A stretch of DNA of 64,000 nt, taken from Halopelagius fulvigenes. Lineage in GTDB: Archaea > Halobacteriota > Halobacteria > Halobacteriales > Haloferacaceae. Every line of letters starts with the position of its first letter. Position 1 is the first letter of the stretch. Positions 17,226 through 25,282 of the stretch are shown here, piece after piece. The notes beneath the pieces were generated by a model. It was not told the origin of the DNA, searched no databases, and saw only the letters and a program-made list of their open reading frames with translations. A program made the translations under genes and the position numbers. Location of the stretch: the NCBI RefSeq assembly GCF_042662625.1, contig NZ_JBHSXH010000015.1:1116001-1180000 (forward strand). Direction: 5' to 3'.

Positions 17226-17732
17226 ATGGACTCGGACTCGATACCGAACCTCGACATCGACGTACCGGAGATAAGCCAAGTCGCGTTCGTCGTGGAGGAC
17301 ATCGAAGACGGGATGGACCGCTTCGGCGGCGTCCTCGGCGTCGGCCCGTGGCAGGTGTACCACTTCGAACCGCCGACGCTCCACGACACGACGTTCCGCA
17401 GCGAGGAACGGGAGTACTCGATGACGCTCGCCCTCGCGGACGTGGGCGGGACGATGATAGAACTCATCGAACCGTTGGAGGGCGAGAGCCTCTACACCGA
17501 ACACCTCGAAGAACACGGCGAGGGCCTCCACCACGTCGCCTGCTTCGCGTTCGAGGACCCCGAATCGGTGGTCGAAGCGTTCGAGGACGAGGGGATGCCC
17601 GTCGTCCAGAGCGGTGTCTACGACGAGACGCCGTACTGGTACTTCGACACGGAGGAGGAGCTGAACGGCGTCGTCTTCGAGACGGCGGCGAACGTCGAGG
17701 CGATGGGAGAACCCGACGAAGAGTACAGGTAA
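17226..17732 (+). CDS. VOC (glyoxalase/methylmalonyl-CoA epimerase-like) family protein
   Basis: A 168-aa one- or two-module VOC-fold protein. The first beta-alpha-beta module starts EISQVAFVVEDIEDGMDRF. Metal-ligand candidates are the Glu in GGTMIELIEPLEG and the His pair in GEGLHHVACFAFED, which resembles methylmalonyl-CoA epimerases. The substrate is not determinable. It follows the dehydrogenase operon by 80 bp with its own AT-rich upstream box (about 17192-17200). Confidence 0.78.
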   Translation: MDSDSIPNLDIDVPEISQVAFVVEDIEDGMDRFGGVLGVGPWQVYHFEPPTLHDTTFRSEEREYSMTLALADVGGTMIELIEPLEGESLYTEHLEEHGEGLHHVACFAFEDPESVVEAFEDEGMPVVQSGVYDETPYWYFDTEEELNGVVFETAANVEAMGEPDEEYR

Positions 17733-17734
17733 GC

Positions 17735-18607
17735 TCAGGCGGGAGTCGCGGCGTCCCGCACCTCGACGTCGCGTCGGGCGGCGACGTGACCGCGAATCGT
17801 CAGCCTCACCGGCCCGTCCTCGAAGGCGGTGTACGAGGTGTCTATCTCCACGGACGCCGTCGTCTCCTCGCCCGCGGCCACGTCGCGTTCGACCACGCGC
17901 GACTCGTCGTCGTCGGCTATCACGTGCGTCGGCCAGTAGACGGCCGCGAGGAACCGACCGTCCGTCTCGGAGACGTTCCGCGCCGTCAGCGAGACGGAGA
18001 GGGTCTCCCCCTGCGACACCGACTCGGGGACCCCCAGCGAAACGAGTTCGAACCGGGGCGACGGCGCTTCGAGGCGGTCGGCCATCCGAGTCGGAAGCGA
18101 CCACTCCGAGTCGTCCGGTTCGAACCGAATCCGGGGGTTCGAGGCCGACAGCGGAGACGGCACCTCGAAGGCGAGGAACGACCGGTCACTGCCGCCGAAG
18201 TTCTGCCCCACCGGACTGCCCTCCCGACCCGCGACGGAGCGGTTTATCCCTCCGGCGGTGTCGGAGAGGCCGGGGTTCCACGAATCGGCGTCGGTGCGGA
18301 AGGTGAAATCCGACCCCGAGAGGCCGTCGGGCGGTCGGACCGACGCGACGACGTACTGCCGTCCCTCGACGGCGAGGACGCCGCCGGACCCCATCATCGA
18401 CTCGTACGTCACGGCTTTCCTGACGACGGGGTCCTCCACGACGACGCCCGAGACGGGCGTCGAATCGGTCCTGTCGGGCGTTTTGTCCGTTCCTCCGTCC
18501 GTCGATTCGTCGGTTCCGCTCTCCGATTGCAACGACGCGCGCGAGAGACACCCCGCGCTCCCGGAGACGCAGAGTCCGCAGAGGGCGAGCATCCGTCGGC
18601 GGTCCAT
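17735..18607 (-). CDS. Tat-exported lipoprotein of unknown function
   Basis: A 290-aa protein. A twin-arginine signal (MDRRRMLALCGLCVSGSAGC) ends in a lipobox Cys at residue 20. A Ser/Thr/Asp linker (about 25-50) precedes a two-domain beta-rich mature part. The C-terminal domain, with FELVSLGVPESVSQGETLSV and following strands, resembles an Ig-like or CARDB-like domain. Related haloarchaeal Tat lipoproteins are usually uncharacterised. It is tail-to-tail with the VOC gene (2-bp gap). Confidence 0.7.
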   Translation of the reverse strand: MDRRRMLALCGLCVSGSAGCLSRASLQSESGTDESTDGGTDKTPDRTDSTPVSGVVVEDPVVRKAVTYESMMGSGGVLAVEGRQYVVASVRPPDGLSGSDFTFRTDADSWNPGLSDTAGGINRSVAGREGSPVGQNFGGSDRSFLAFEVPSPLSASNPRIRFEPDDSEWSLPTRMADRLEAPSPRFELVSLGVPESVSQGETLSVSLTARNVSETDGRFLAAVYWPTHVIADDDESRVVERDVAAGEETTASVEIDTSYTAFEDGPVRLTIRGHVAARRDVEVRDAATPA

Positions 18608-18829
18608 ATCCGGCCGTTTCGCACGCCGAGATAAGTACTTTCAGTAGATTCGAAGAGGCGTTTTCCCGTTCCGACCGGCGCGCAGTCGTCGGGAACGGAC
18701 GTTCTTGTCGCCGCCATCGTCGTCGGAATCGTCGGCGTGGTGAACTACGGGTGCGCGCCGTCAGAAACGGTCTCTAGACGGCCGTCGCCGGGTGATTCGC
18801 GGGGCGGTTCATCGCCCCAGTGAACGCCG

Positions 18830-20662
18830 TCACGCCCGCCGCCAGTCTAGGGAGACGGGCAGGTCCTCGCGGAGGAGTTCGTTGACGTGGCAGGTTCGCT
18901 CGCCGTTGCGCACGATGCGCTCTACCGTCTCGTCGTCGGCGTCGGTGTCGAGCACCGCGGTCAGCGATACCGACTCGACGGACCCCTCCGGCGGCGTCGC
19001 CTCCGCCTCGACGGTGACGTTCCGCACGTCCGCGTCGCGGATGTCCGCTTGGACGCCGATGCTCGCAGAGAGGCAGGCCGCCAGCGAACTGACGAACAGG
19101 TCCACCGGCGTCGGCGCGGTGCCGCCGCCGAACTCCTCTGTCACGTCGAAGTCGTACTCGAACGAACCCGCCTCGACCGTTCCCTTCAGGTCGGGGCCGA
19201 CGGACGCCGTCGCCGCCGCCTCCGGGAGTTCCGCCGGTTCGGGTTCGGACGCCTCCACGCCGTCTAAGAGGGGCCACGGGTCGTCGAGGTGGTCCGAGAG
19301 GGTGGCCATGAAGCGCGCCGCGTCCGCCCCGTCCACGACGCGGTGGTCGAACGACAGGTCGAGGGGGAGCATCCGGCGGGTGGTGAAGTCGTCGGAACCG
19401 CCACCGTCGTCCGGGACGACCCGTTCTTCGACGGCGTTGACGCCGAGGATGGCCACCTGCGGCGGGTTGATGACGGGGTCGAACGACTCCACGCCGAGGA
19501 CGCCGAGGTTCGAGACGGTGAACGTCCCACCCGACAGGTCGTCCATCGAGTAGTCGCCGTCGAGGACGCTCCGGGTCACCTCCCGACGCGTCTCGGCGAG
19601 TTCCGACAGGGAGAGCGAATCGACGCCGCGGACGACGGGCGCGAGCAACCCCTCCTCGACGTCCACGGCGACGCAGACGTTCTGGTCCGCGTGGAGGCGG
19701 TGGGTGTCGTCTCGGAAGGTGGCGTTGAACCCCGGATGCTCCGCGAGCGTCGCGGACAGTGCCTTCAGGAGGACGTCCGTCAGCGACACGTCCGCGCCGA
19801 GTTGCTCCGCCGCGGCGTCCGCCGCCGCGAGGGCCGTCTCCGCGTTCATCGTCCGGTGGACGGTGACGTGGACGGACTCGCGGTAACTCTTCCCGAGTCT
19901 GTCGGCGATGGTGCGGCGCATCCCGGACAGTTTCCGCTCCTCGGTCACCGCCGGGCCGGCGGATTCGCCGGCCGCCTCCCCGCCGCCGGATTCGGCCGCC
20001 GTCTCCACGTCCTCCTCTGTGATAGCGCCGCCCGGGCCGGACCCCTCGACGCTCCCGAGGCGCACGCCGAGTTCCTCCGCGCGCTTCTTCGCCCGCGGAC
20101 TGGCTTTCACGTCCTCCTCGTCGCCCGGACCGCCGGATTCGGCCGCCGCCTCCACGTCCTCCTCCGTAATCGCGCCGCCGGGACCCGACCCCTCCACCGT
20201 CGAGACGTCCACGCCGAGTTCCTCGGCGCGCTTTCTCGCGCGCGGACTGGCCTTGACGTCCGCCGCGGACCCGGAACCGCCCCCGGAGTCCGCGCCGGCC
20301 GCGGTTCCGCCGCCTTCGCTCGTCTCCGCGCCGGATTCCGCCGTCTCCGTTCGCTCCTCCGCGTCGGGCGCGTCCTCGACGGCCCCCGCCTCGAAGTCGG
20401 CCATCAGCGAGGAGATGTCCTCGTCCGCGCCGGCGACGATGCCGAGTGCGGCCCCCGGCGGGACGGACTCGCCCGCCTCGACGCCAACGTGCCTGAGAAC
20501 GCCCGACTCGCGCGCGTCTATCTCCGCCGTCGTCTTCTCGGACTCTATCTCCGCGACGGGGTCGTCCTCCGCCACCTCGTCGCCCTCCTCCGCCAACCAC
20601 TCGACGACCGTTCCGGAATCCATCTCCAGCCCTAACTTGGGCATCTTGACGACGTACGACAT
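18830..20662 (-). CDS. Dihydrolipoamide acyltransferase (E2) with tandem subunit-binding domains and a C-terminal OsmC domain
   Basis: A 610-aa modular E2. The lipoyl domain is at about 1-76, with the lipoylated Lys43 in IESEKTTAEID. Two nearly identical peripheral-subunit-binding domains follow (about 135-172 and 184-221, each VKASPRA(R/K)KRAEELGV ... GPGGAITEEDVE). The CAT catalytic domain is at about 240-470, with FDHRVVDG holding the catalytic His439 and Asp443. An OsmC/Ohr-like domain is at about 505-610, with candidate redox cysteines Cys529 (VSSLAACL) and Cys590 (TCHVNELL). E2 collects the acyl group from E1 and hands it to CoA. The start MSYVVKMPKLG at 20662 fits a TATA box at 20687. 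The OsmC fusion and PSBD duplication are unusual. Confidence 0.9.
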   Translation of the reverse strand: MSYVVKMPKLGLEMDSGTVVEWLAEEGDEVAEDDPVAEIESEKTTAEIDARESGVLRHVGVEAGESVPPGAALGIVAGADEDISSLMADFEAGAVEDAPDAEERTETAESGAETSEGGGTAAGADSGGGSGSAADVKASPRARKRAEELGVDVSTVEGSGPGGAITEEDVEAAAESGGPGDEEDVKASPRAKKRAEELGVRLGSVEGSGPGGAITEEDVETAAESGGGEAAGESAGPAVTEERKLSGMRRTIADRLGKSYRESVHVTVHRTMNAETALAAADAAAEQLGADVSLTDVLLKALSATLAEHPGFNATFRDDTHRLHADQNVCVAVDVEEGLLAPVVRGVDSLSLSELAETRREVTRSVLDGDYSMDDLSGGTFTVSNLGVLGVESFDPVINPPQVAILGVNAVEERVVPDDGGGSDDFTTRRMLPLDLSFDHRVVDGADAARFMATLSDHLDDPWPLLDGVEASEPEPAELPEAAATASVGPDLKGTVEAGSFEYDFDVTEEFGGGTAPTPVDLFVSSLAACLSASIGVQADIRDADVRNVTVEAEATPPEGSVESVSLTAVLDTDADDETVERIVRNGERTCHVNELLREDLPVSLDWRRA

Positions 20663-20686
20663 GGCGCGAACTACACCGCAATCCAT

Positions 20687-20771
20687 GTTAAACGATAGCA
20701 CGCGACGCAAATCGTGAGAGTCGCCGCGAGCGACGAACCCGCACAGTTATAGTAGTGGATGATACTACCTA
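20687..20771. promoter_or_regulatory. Divergent promoter region of the E2 gene and thi4
   Basis: GTTAAAC at 20687-20693 is a TATA-like box 25-31 bp before the E2 start on the minus strand. AGTTATAGT at 20746-20754 sits about 25-31 bp before the thi4 ATG. Overlapping and following it is an imperfect palindrome GTAGT-N7-ACTAC (20752-20768). This palindrome is a possible operator for the thiamine regulator ThiR encoded at 22531-23439. The operator assignment is inference only. Confidence 0.45.
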
Positions 20772-20776
20772 GTGGT

Positions 20777-21718
20777 ATGTCCGGCAAGATGTCAGACTTC
20801 GACGGATTCGCGGACGTGAGCGAGGCGCAGGTGACGCGAGCGATCGCGACCGATTGGACTGAGGAGTTCCTCGACAGGATAGACACGGAGGTAATCGTCG
20901 TCGGCGGCGGTCCCTCGGGTCTCGTCGCGGCGAAGGAACTGGCCGAACGCGACGTGGACGTGACCATCGTCGAGAAGAACAACTACCTCGGCGGCGGGTT
21001 CTGGCTGGGCGGCTTCCTGATGAACAAGGTGACCGTCCGCGACCCGGCCCAGGAGGTACTCGACGAACTGGGCGTCCCCTACACCGAGAGCGACGAGGCC
21101 GAGGACCTGTACGTCGCCGACGGCCCGCACGCCTGTTCCGGCCTGATAAAGGCCGCCTGCGACGCGGGCGCGACGGTCCAGAACATGACGGAGTTCACGG
21201 ACATCGTCGTCCGCGACGGCCACCGCGTCGGCGGCGTCGTCCTCAACTGGACGCCCGTCCACGCCCTGCCGCGCGAACTGACGTGCGTGGACCCCGTGGC
21301 CGTGGAGTCCGACCTCGTTCTGGACGCGACGGGCCACGACGCCGTCGTCATCTCGAAACTCGCCGAACGCGGCGCACTCGACGCGCCCGGCATCGAACAC
21401 GCCCAAGAGCACAACACCGGGATGGATCAGACCGACGAGGGCGAGTACGGCGCGCCCGGCCACGACTCGCCCGGCCACGACTCCATGTGGGTCGGAAAGA
21501 GCGAGGACGAGGTGGTCGAACACACCGGCGTCGTCCACCCCGGCGTCGTCGCCTCCGGGATGGCCGTCGCCACCGCCCACGGCCTCCCGCGGATGGGGCC
21601 GACGTTCGGCGCGATGCTCCTCTCGGGCAAGCGCGCGGCGCAGTCCTGCCTCGACGAACTGGGCCGCGACGCCCCCGCCGTGGAGTACGGCGCGACGCCC
21701 TCGCCCGCCGACGACTGA
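20777..21718 (+). CDS. thi4: Thiamine thiazole synthase Thi4
   Basis: A 313-aa Thi4 that makes the ADP-thiazole precursor of thiamine from NAD and glycine. The N-terminal Rossmann loop is clear (VIVVGGGPSGLVAAKEL), followed by NNYLGGGFWLGGFLMNKV. The position that supplies sulfur in yeast Thi4 is Cys here (PRELTCVDPVAVE, Cys170), whereas sulfide-using methanogen enzymes carry His. On that basis it should be the self-sacrificing, single-turnover type (established for Cys-type Thi4; inferred here). The start is 20777 or 20789 (MSDF). The nearby thiR gene probably regulates it. Confidence 0.93.
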   Translation: MSGKMSDFDGFADVSEAQVTRAIATDWTEEFLDRIDTEVIVVGGGPSGLVAAKELAERDVDVTIVEKNNYLGGGFWLGGFLMNKVTVRDPAQEVLDELGVPYTESDEAEDLYVADGPHACSGLIKAACDAGATVQNMTEFTDIVVRDGHRVGGVVLNWTPVHALPRELTCVDPVAVESDLVLDATGHDAVVISKLAERGALDAPGIEHAQEHNTGMDQTDEGEYGAPGHDSPGHDSMWVGKSEDEVVEHTGVVHPGVVASGMAVATAHGLPRMGPTFGAMLLSGKRAAQSCLDELGRDAPAVEYGATPSPADD

Positions 21719-21791
21719 ACGCCCTGCTCGAAAACGACCGCCCGCACCGCTGACGAACCGACCGACCCTCCACTCCCTTTCCGGCGATAGC

Positions 21792-22502
21792 TCACGTTCC
21801 GTCGCGGTTGGCCTCCGACTCGACCGCGTCCTCCCGAACCCTCCCGCCGCGGACGCGCGCGAACCCGAGTGCGCGAACGTCGCGCCGGACGCCCGTACAG
21901 AGGCGTTCGAGTTCGGAGTGGGCGGCGACGAGTCTCTCGTCTAAGAGCGTCGCGGGCGAGTCCATCCGCCGGCCCCCGCCGGGCGGCGTGGTGGCGCGGA
22001 CGAGGCCCGCGAAGACGGCGTTCAGCGGTCGGCCGAGCGGAGACGTGCTCCGGCCCAAATCGCCCAACGCGAGTCGCCCGTCGGGACCGACCAGCGTCGC
22101 CCACGTCCGCACGGCGGCGGCGGGGTCGGGGAGCATCCCCGAGACGAACGTCGCCAGAACGGCGTCCGCCTCGCAGAGGGGCGGGCGCGTCGCGTCGCCG
22201 CGGACGACGTGGACGTTCTCCCAGCCCTCGCGTTCGACTCTGTCGCGGGCGACTGCGAGGACGCCCGGCGTGAAGTCCACGCCGACGACGGTTCCCGAGG
22301 GGCCGACGCGTTCGCGGAGGTGCGGGAAGTTCGCGCCGGTGCCGCACCCCATCTCGACGACCGTATCGCCCGGTTGCGGATCGAGGGCGGCGATGACGCT
22401 CTCGCGGAGGTCGGCGACGCCCGGCGTCCGTCGGGCGACGAGGTCGTACACCGTCGCGTACCGCGAGTAGAACTCCTGCGTCGCGGCGGTGCCGTCGGTC
22501 AT
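21792..22502 (-). CDS. Class I SAM-dependent methyltransferase
   Basis: A 236-aa methyltransferase of the UbiE/MenG-like Rossmann type. The SAM loop is VVEMGCGTGANFPHL (about residues 47-61), motif II is VVGVDFTPGVLAVARDR, and GDATRPPLCEADAVLATF follows. The C-terminal part is basic and less conserved. The substrate is unknown. It lies 28 bp downstream of thiR on the same strand and may be co-transcribed with dcd and thiR. Confidence 0.85.
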   Translation of the reverse strand: MTDGTAATQEFYSRYATVYDLVARRTPGVADLRESVIAALDPQPGDTVVEMGCGTGANFPHLRERVGPSGTVVGVDFTPGVLAVARDRVEREGWENVHVVRGDATRPPLCEADAVLATFVSGMLPDPAAAVRTWATLVGPDGRLALGDLGRSTSPLGRPLNAVFAGLVRATTPPGGGRRMDSPATLLDERLVAAHSELERLCTGVRRDVRALGFARVRGGRVREDAVESEANRDGT

Positions 22503-22530
22503 GGGAGGAGGGTTCGGAGGGACCGCCCGG

Positions 22531-23439
22531 TCAGTTCAGGAGGGTGTCGCGGACGGTCCGTGCGACCGTGTGTGCGTCCGGACCGAGAATGTACGTTATG
22601 GCCTCGATGCCGTAACCGCCGGTCTGATAGATGACGAACGTCTCCGTCAGGTCGTCGCGGCCCGCCACCTCGTCGGCGATGGGGTCCGCCTCCGCGTCGG
22701 GGTCGAACTCGATGACGGTGTAGCCGGCGTCGGCCAACGCCGAGACGACGTTCTCGTCGTACCGGACGTTCAGGCCGGCGCTGACGTCCGCGCCGCCGCG
22801 GCGCGCGTCGAGGAGGACCGACGCGACGTGTTCGCTGACGCCGAACTCGGGGTCGCTCGGGACCGTGGCGCGACCCTTCACGTCGAAGATTCGGCCGGGG
22901 ACGGCGGCGACGTCCTCGATGCCCGCCGCGTCGGGCAGACACTCCGCGAGGTTCGACCCGACGTTGGGGATGAGTCCTGCGAATCCGCTCGCGTTCGTCA
23001 GGGTTCGCAGGCCGCGCCGGACCGACGACCGGACGCGTTCGGCGTTTCGGAGGCCGCTGTCGGGGTCGTGGACGCTCAGGTCGCCGTCGTACTCGGCGAG
23101 TCCCGGCATCTCCGCTTCGTGCATCGACGCCAGCAGGTCGCCCTGTTCGAGGCGGCGGATGAGCACCTCCGCCTCGACGAGGGCCTGCACCGGCGTCATG
23201 TCGCCCGTCGCCAGTCCCTCGCCGATCCGGTCCACGAGCTCGACGACCCGTTCGTCTTCGAGGAACGCCTCGCGGCGGCCCACCTCGCCGTGGGCGTACT
23301 TCGAGACGGCGCTTTGGCTGATTCCGAGGGCGTCGGCCACCTCGCGTTGGGTGAGGCTGCGTTCGCGGAGGTCCTCCGCGAGCATCGACCGGAACGTCGG
23401 GAGGAACTCCTCGACGACAATCTCCTCGACGAACCTCAT
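22531..23439 (-). CDS. thiR: ThiR-type transcriptional regulator (HTH plus ThiN domain)
   Basis: A 302-aa protein. Residues about 28-55 form an Xre-like helix-turn-helix (LTQREVADALGISQSAVSKY). The C-terminal half (from about residue 140) is a ThiN, thiamine-phosphate-synthase-like ligand domain (SGFAGLIPNVGSNLAECLP ... GRIFDVKGRATV). In archaea this fusion is the thiamine-phosphate-sensing repressor ThiR rather than an enzyme. It is 0.8 kb from thi4, its likely target. The start overlaps the dcd stop by 4 bp (ATGA), so it is translationally coupled to dcd. Confidence 0.85.
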   Translation of the reverse strand: MRFVEEIVVEEFLPTFRSMLAEDLRERSLTQREVADALGISQSAVSKYAHGEVGRREAFLEDERVVELVDRIGEGLATGDMTPVQALVEAEVLIRRLEQGDLLASMHEAEMPGLAEYDGDLSVHDPDSGLRNAERVRSSVRRGLRTLTNASGFAGLIPNVGSNLAECLPDAAGIEDVAAVPGRIFDVKGRATVPSDPEFGVSEHVASVLLDARRGGADVSAGLNVRYDENVVSALADAGYTVIEFDPDAEADPIADEVAGRDDLTETFVIYQTGGYGIEAITYILGPDAHTVARTVRDTLLN

Positions 23440-24044
23440 CGATCCTCCCCCGCCCGTTCGCGCGCGCCGACGAACTCGGGGTCGTCGCCGATTCGGGAGG
23501 CCTGCGGCCCCGTCTGGTTCTGGTACTTCGACCCGCGGTCGGACCCGTACGGCCGGTCGGCCGCCCGCTTCAGTTCGGTGAAGACGAGTTGGGAGACGCG
23601 CATCCCCGGCGTGAGGGCGACGGGCGCGGTGCCGAGGTTCGACAGTTCGAGCGTTATCTGCCCCTTGTAGCCGGGATCGACGATACCCGCGGTGGCGTGG
23701 ATGACGATGGCCAGACGGCCGAGCGACGACCGGCCCTCGACCGTCGCCAGCAGATCCGGCGGAATCTCGACCCGTTCCTTGGTCGTCCCGAGGACGAAGT
23801 CGCCGGGGTGGAGGATGAACTCCTCGCCCTCCTCGACGTACGTCTCGGTGACGTACTTGCTCACCTCGTCCTCGCGGTTGGGGTGGATGCAGGAGATGTT
23901 CGTCCGTTGGAACTCCAGGAACTCCGTTCCGAGTCGCAGGTCGATGCTCGCCGGTTGGACCTGCATGTCGATGTCGTCTATCGGGTCCACGACGAGGTCG
24001 CCCGCCTCCAGGCGTTCGAGGATGTCCGCGTCGGAGAGTATCAT
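23436..24044 (-). CDS. dcd: dCTP deaminase
   Basis: A 202-aa trimeric dUTPase-fold enzyme that converts dCTP to dUTP for dTTP synthesis. Diagnostic stretches are MILSDADILERLEAGDLVV, MQVQPASIDLRLG, the active-site block VEGRSSLGRLAIVIHATAG and DPGYKGQITLELSNLG. The C-terminal tail is the nucleotide-closing lid. The start MILSD at 24044 is chosen by homology. It is the first gene of a probable dcd-thiR-methyltransferase transcript. Confidence 0.95.
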   Translation of the reverse strand: MILSDADILERLEAGDLVVDPIDDIDMQVQPASIDLRLGTEFLEFQRTNISCIHPNREDEVSKYVTETYVEEGEEFILHPGDFVLGTTKERVEIPPDLLATVEGRSSLGRLAIVIHATAGIVDPGYKGQITLELSNLGTAPVALTPGMRVSQLVFTELKRAADRPYGSDRGSKYQNQTGPQASRIGDDPEFVGARERAGEDR

Positions 24045-24201
24045 ACAGGAGTGAGGGCGTCGGTAGCGGGTAAAATCTCTCATTCTCGTCGCCTCCGAAA
24101 CGCGACGCCCGCGGCGCGCCGTTCACGCCGTGAACGTCGTTCACGGTTCGACACGCGTTCGACCTGTGAAAATGAATCGTCGCGTGCATAATTTTCTGGA
24201 C

Positions 24202-24210
24202 AAATATATG
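24202..24210 (+). promoter_or_regulatory. TATA box of the universal stress protein gene
   Basis: AAATATATG lies 26-34 bp before the ATG at 24236. It is one of the best TATA matches in the window, suggesting a strong leaderless promoter. Confidence 0.6.
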
Positions 24211-24235
24211 CTCTAACCGCGGATAATACGGCGTA

Positions 24236-24817
24236 ATGGCAGTACATTCGACCGGCGCGGGTGGATTGCGCGAGGGGAGCGACCGGGAACGTCCGGGGAC
24301 GACGGCGGCCGCAGAGGCAACGGCCGAGGGCGAAACGAAGGGCGTCTTCGACCGCGTCCTCGTCGCCGTCGAGGGAGACACCCACGAGGAGGTGGCCGAG
24401 GTGGCCGTCTCGGTGGCCGCGAGACACGGCGCGAGCGTGGACGCGCTATCGATAGTTCGGATGAACGCCTCCGTGGACCACTGGGACGTGGTGGTCGAAC
24501 GGCGAGAGCGAAGCGCCGAGGCGGCACTCGACGCCGCGGGAGACGCCGCCGCGGAGGCGGGACAGTCGGTCGCGAAGCGACTCCGGTACGGCGACCCCGC
24601 CGAGGAGATAACGCTGTACGCCGAGGGGAACGGCGTCGATCTGGTCGTCCTGGGCGAACCGAACCGGACCGGCCTCCGGCGGTTCCTCTCGCCGAAGAGC
24701 GTCACCGACCGCGTGCGCAAGTCGGCGTCCGTGCCGGTTCTCACGGTCCCCGCCGCGGACGGCGCGTCGGAGACGACCGATCCGCGCGCCGCGCCGGAAC
24801 CCGACTCGACGGCGTAG
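24236..24817 (+). CDS. Universal stress protein (UspA family)
   Basis: A 193-aa single Usp domain preceded by a 35-residue low-complexity acidic extension. The domain begins FDRVLVAVEGDTHEE. It ends in VDLVVLGEPNRTGLRRFLSP and the conserved SVPVLTVP strand. The usual ATP-binding G-2x-G-9x-G(S/T) is degenerate here (LGEPNRTGLRRFLSPKS), so ATP binding is uncertain. It is transcribed alone from a good TATA box. Confidence 0.85.
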   Translation: MAVHSTGAGGLREGSDRERPGTTAAAEATAEGETKGVFDRVLVAVEGDTHEEVAEVAVSVAARHGASVDALSIVRMNASVDHWDVVVERRERSAEAALDAAGDAAAEAGQSVAKRLRYGDPAEEITLYAEGNGVDLVVLGEPNRTGLRRFLSPKSVTDRVRKSASVPVLTVPAADGASETTDPRAAPEPDSTA

Positions 24818-24880
24818 GCGGCGTCGGCGTCCGCCGCCCCGGAGAGAAGAACCTTTAGCCGGCGGCCGTCGATTCGGGGT

Positions 24881-25219
24881 ATGAAACAGGCCATTGTCGC
24901 CCGCGCGGACCTCGGCATGGGCCGCGGGAAACTCGCCGCCCAGGTGGCGCACGCGTCGCTTTCGGCGTACGAGGACACCGACGACCGGACGCGCTCTCAG
25001 TGGAAGGGAAGCGGTCAAAAGAAGATCGTCCTGAAGGCCAACGGCGAGTCGAAGCTGTTCGAACTCGCGGACGCCGCCGAACGGGAGGGACTTCCCCACG
25101 CGATAATCCGCGACGCCGGGCACACGCAACTCGACCCCGGAACTGTCACCGCACTCGCCGTCGGCCCGGGGCCCGAGGACGCGGTCAACCGGGTGACGGG
25201 CGACCTCTCCCTGTACTGA
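24881..25219 (+). CDS. pth2: Peptidyl-tRNA hydrolase Pth2
   Basis: A 112-aa archaeal/eukaryotic-type Pth2 that rescues peptidyl-tRNA. Conserved blocks are VARADLGMGRGKLAAQVAHA, SGQKKIVLKANGESKLFEL, the substrate-site IIRDAGHTQLDPGT and VTALAVGPGPEDAVNRVTG. A CCTTTAG box about 27 bp upstream supports a leaderless start at 24881. Length is typical. Confidence 0.95.
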   Translation: MKQAIVARADLGMGRGKLAAQVAHASLSAYEDTDDRTRSQWKGSGQKKIVLKANGESKLFELADAAEREGLPHAIIRDAGHTQLDPGTVTALAVGPGPEDAVNRVTGDLSLY

Positions 25220-25282
25220 TATCGCCGCTTTCACATTGAACGGGCCAAATTGCTTACCTAACGGCAGGTTCCATTCCGAACG

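Noticed and set aside
22531..24978. Apparent 815-aa fusion upstream of the ThiR regulator
   Set aside because: The frame merely stays open through the antisense or alternate frame of dcd and the stress-protein gene. The ThiR start at 23439 overlaps the dcd stop as ATGA, and the upstream residues look non-protein-like.
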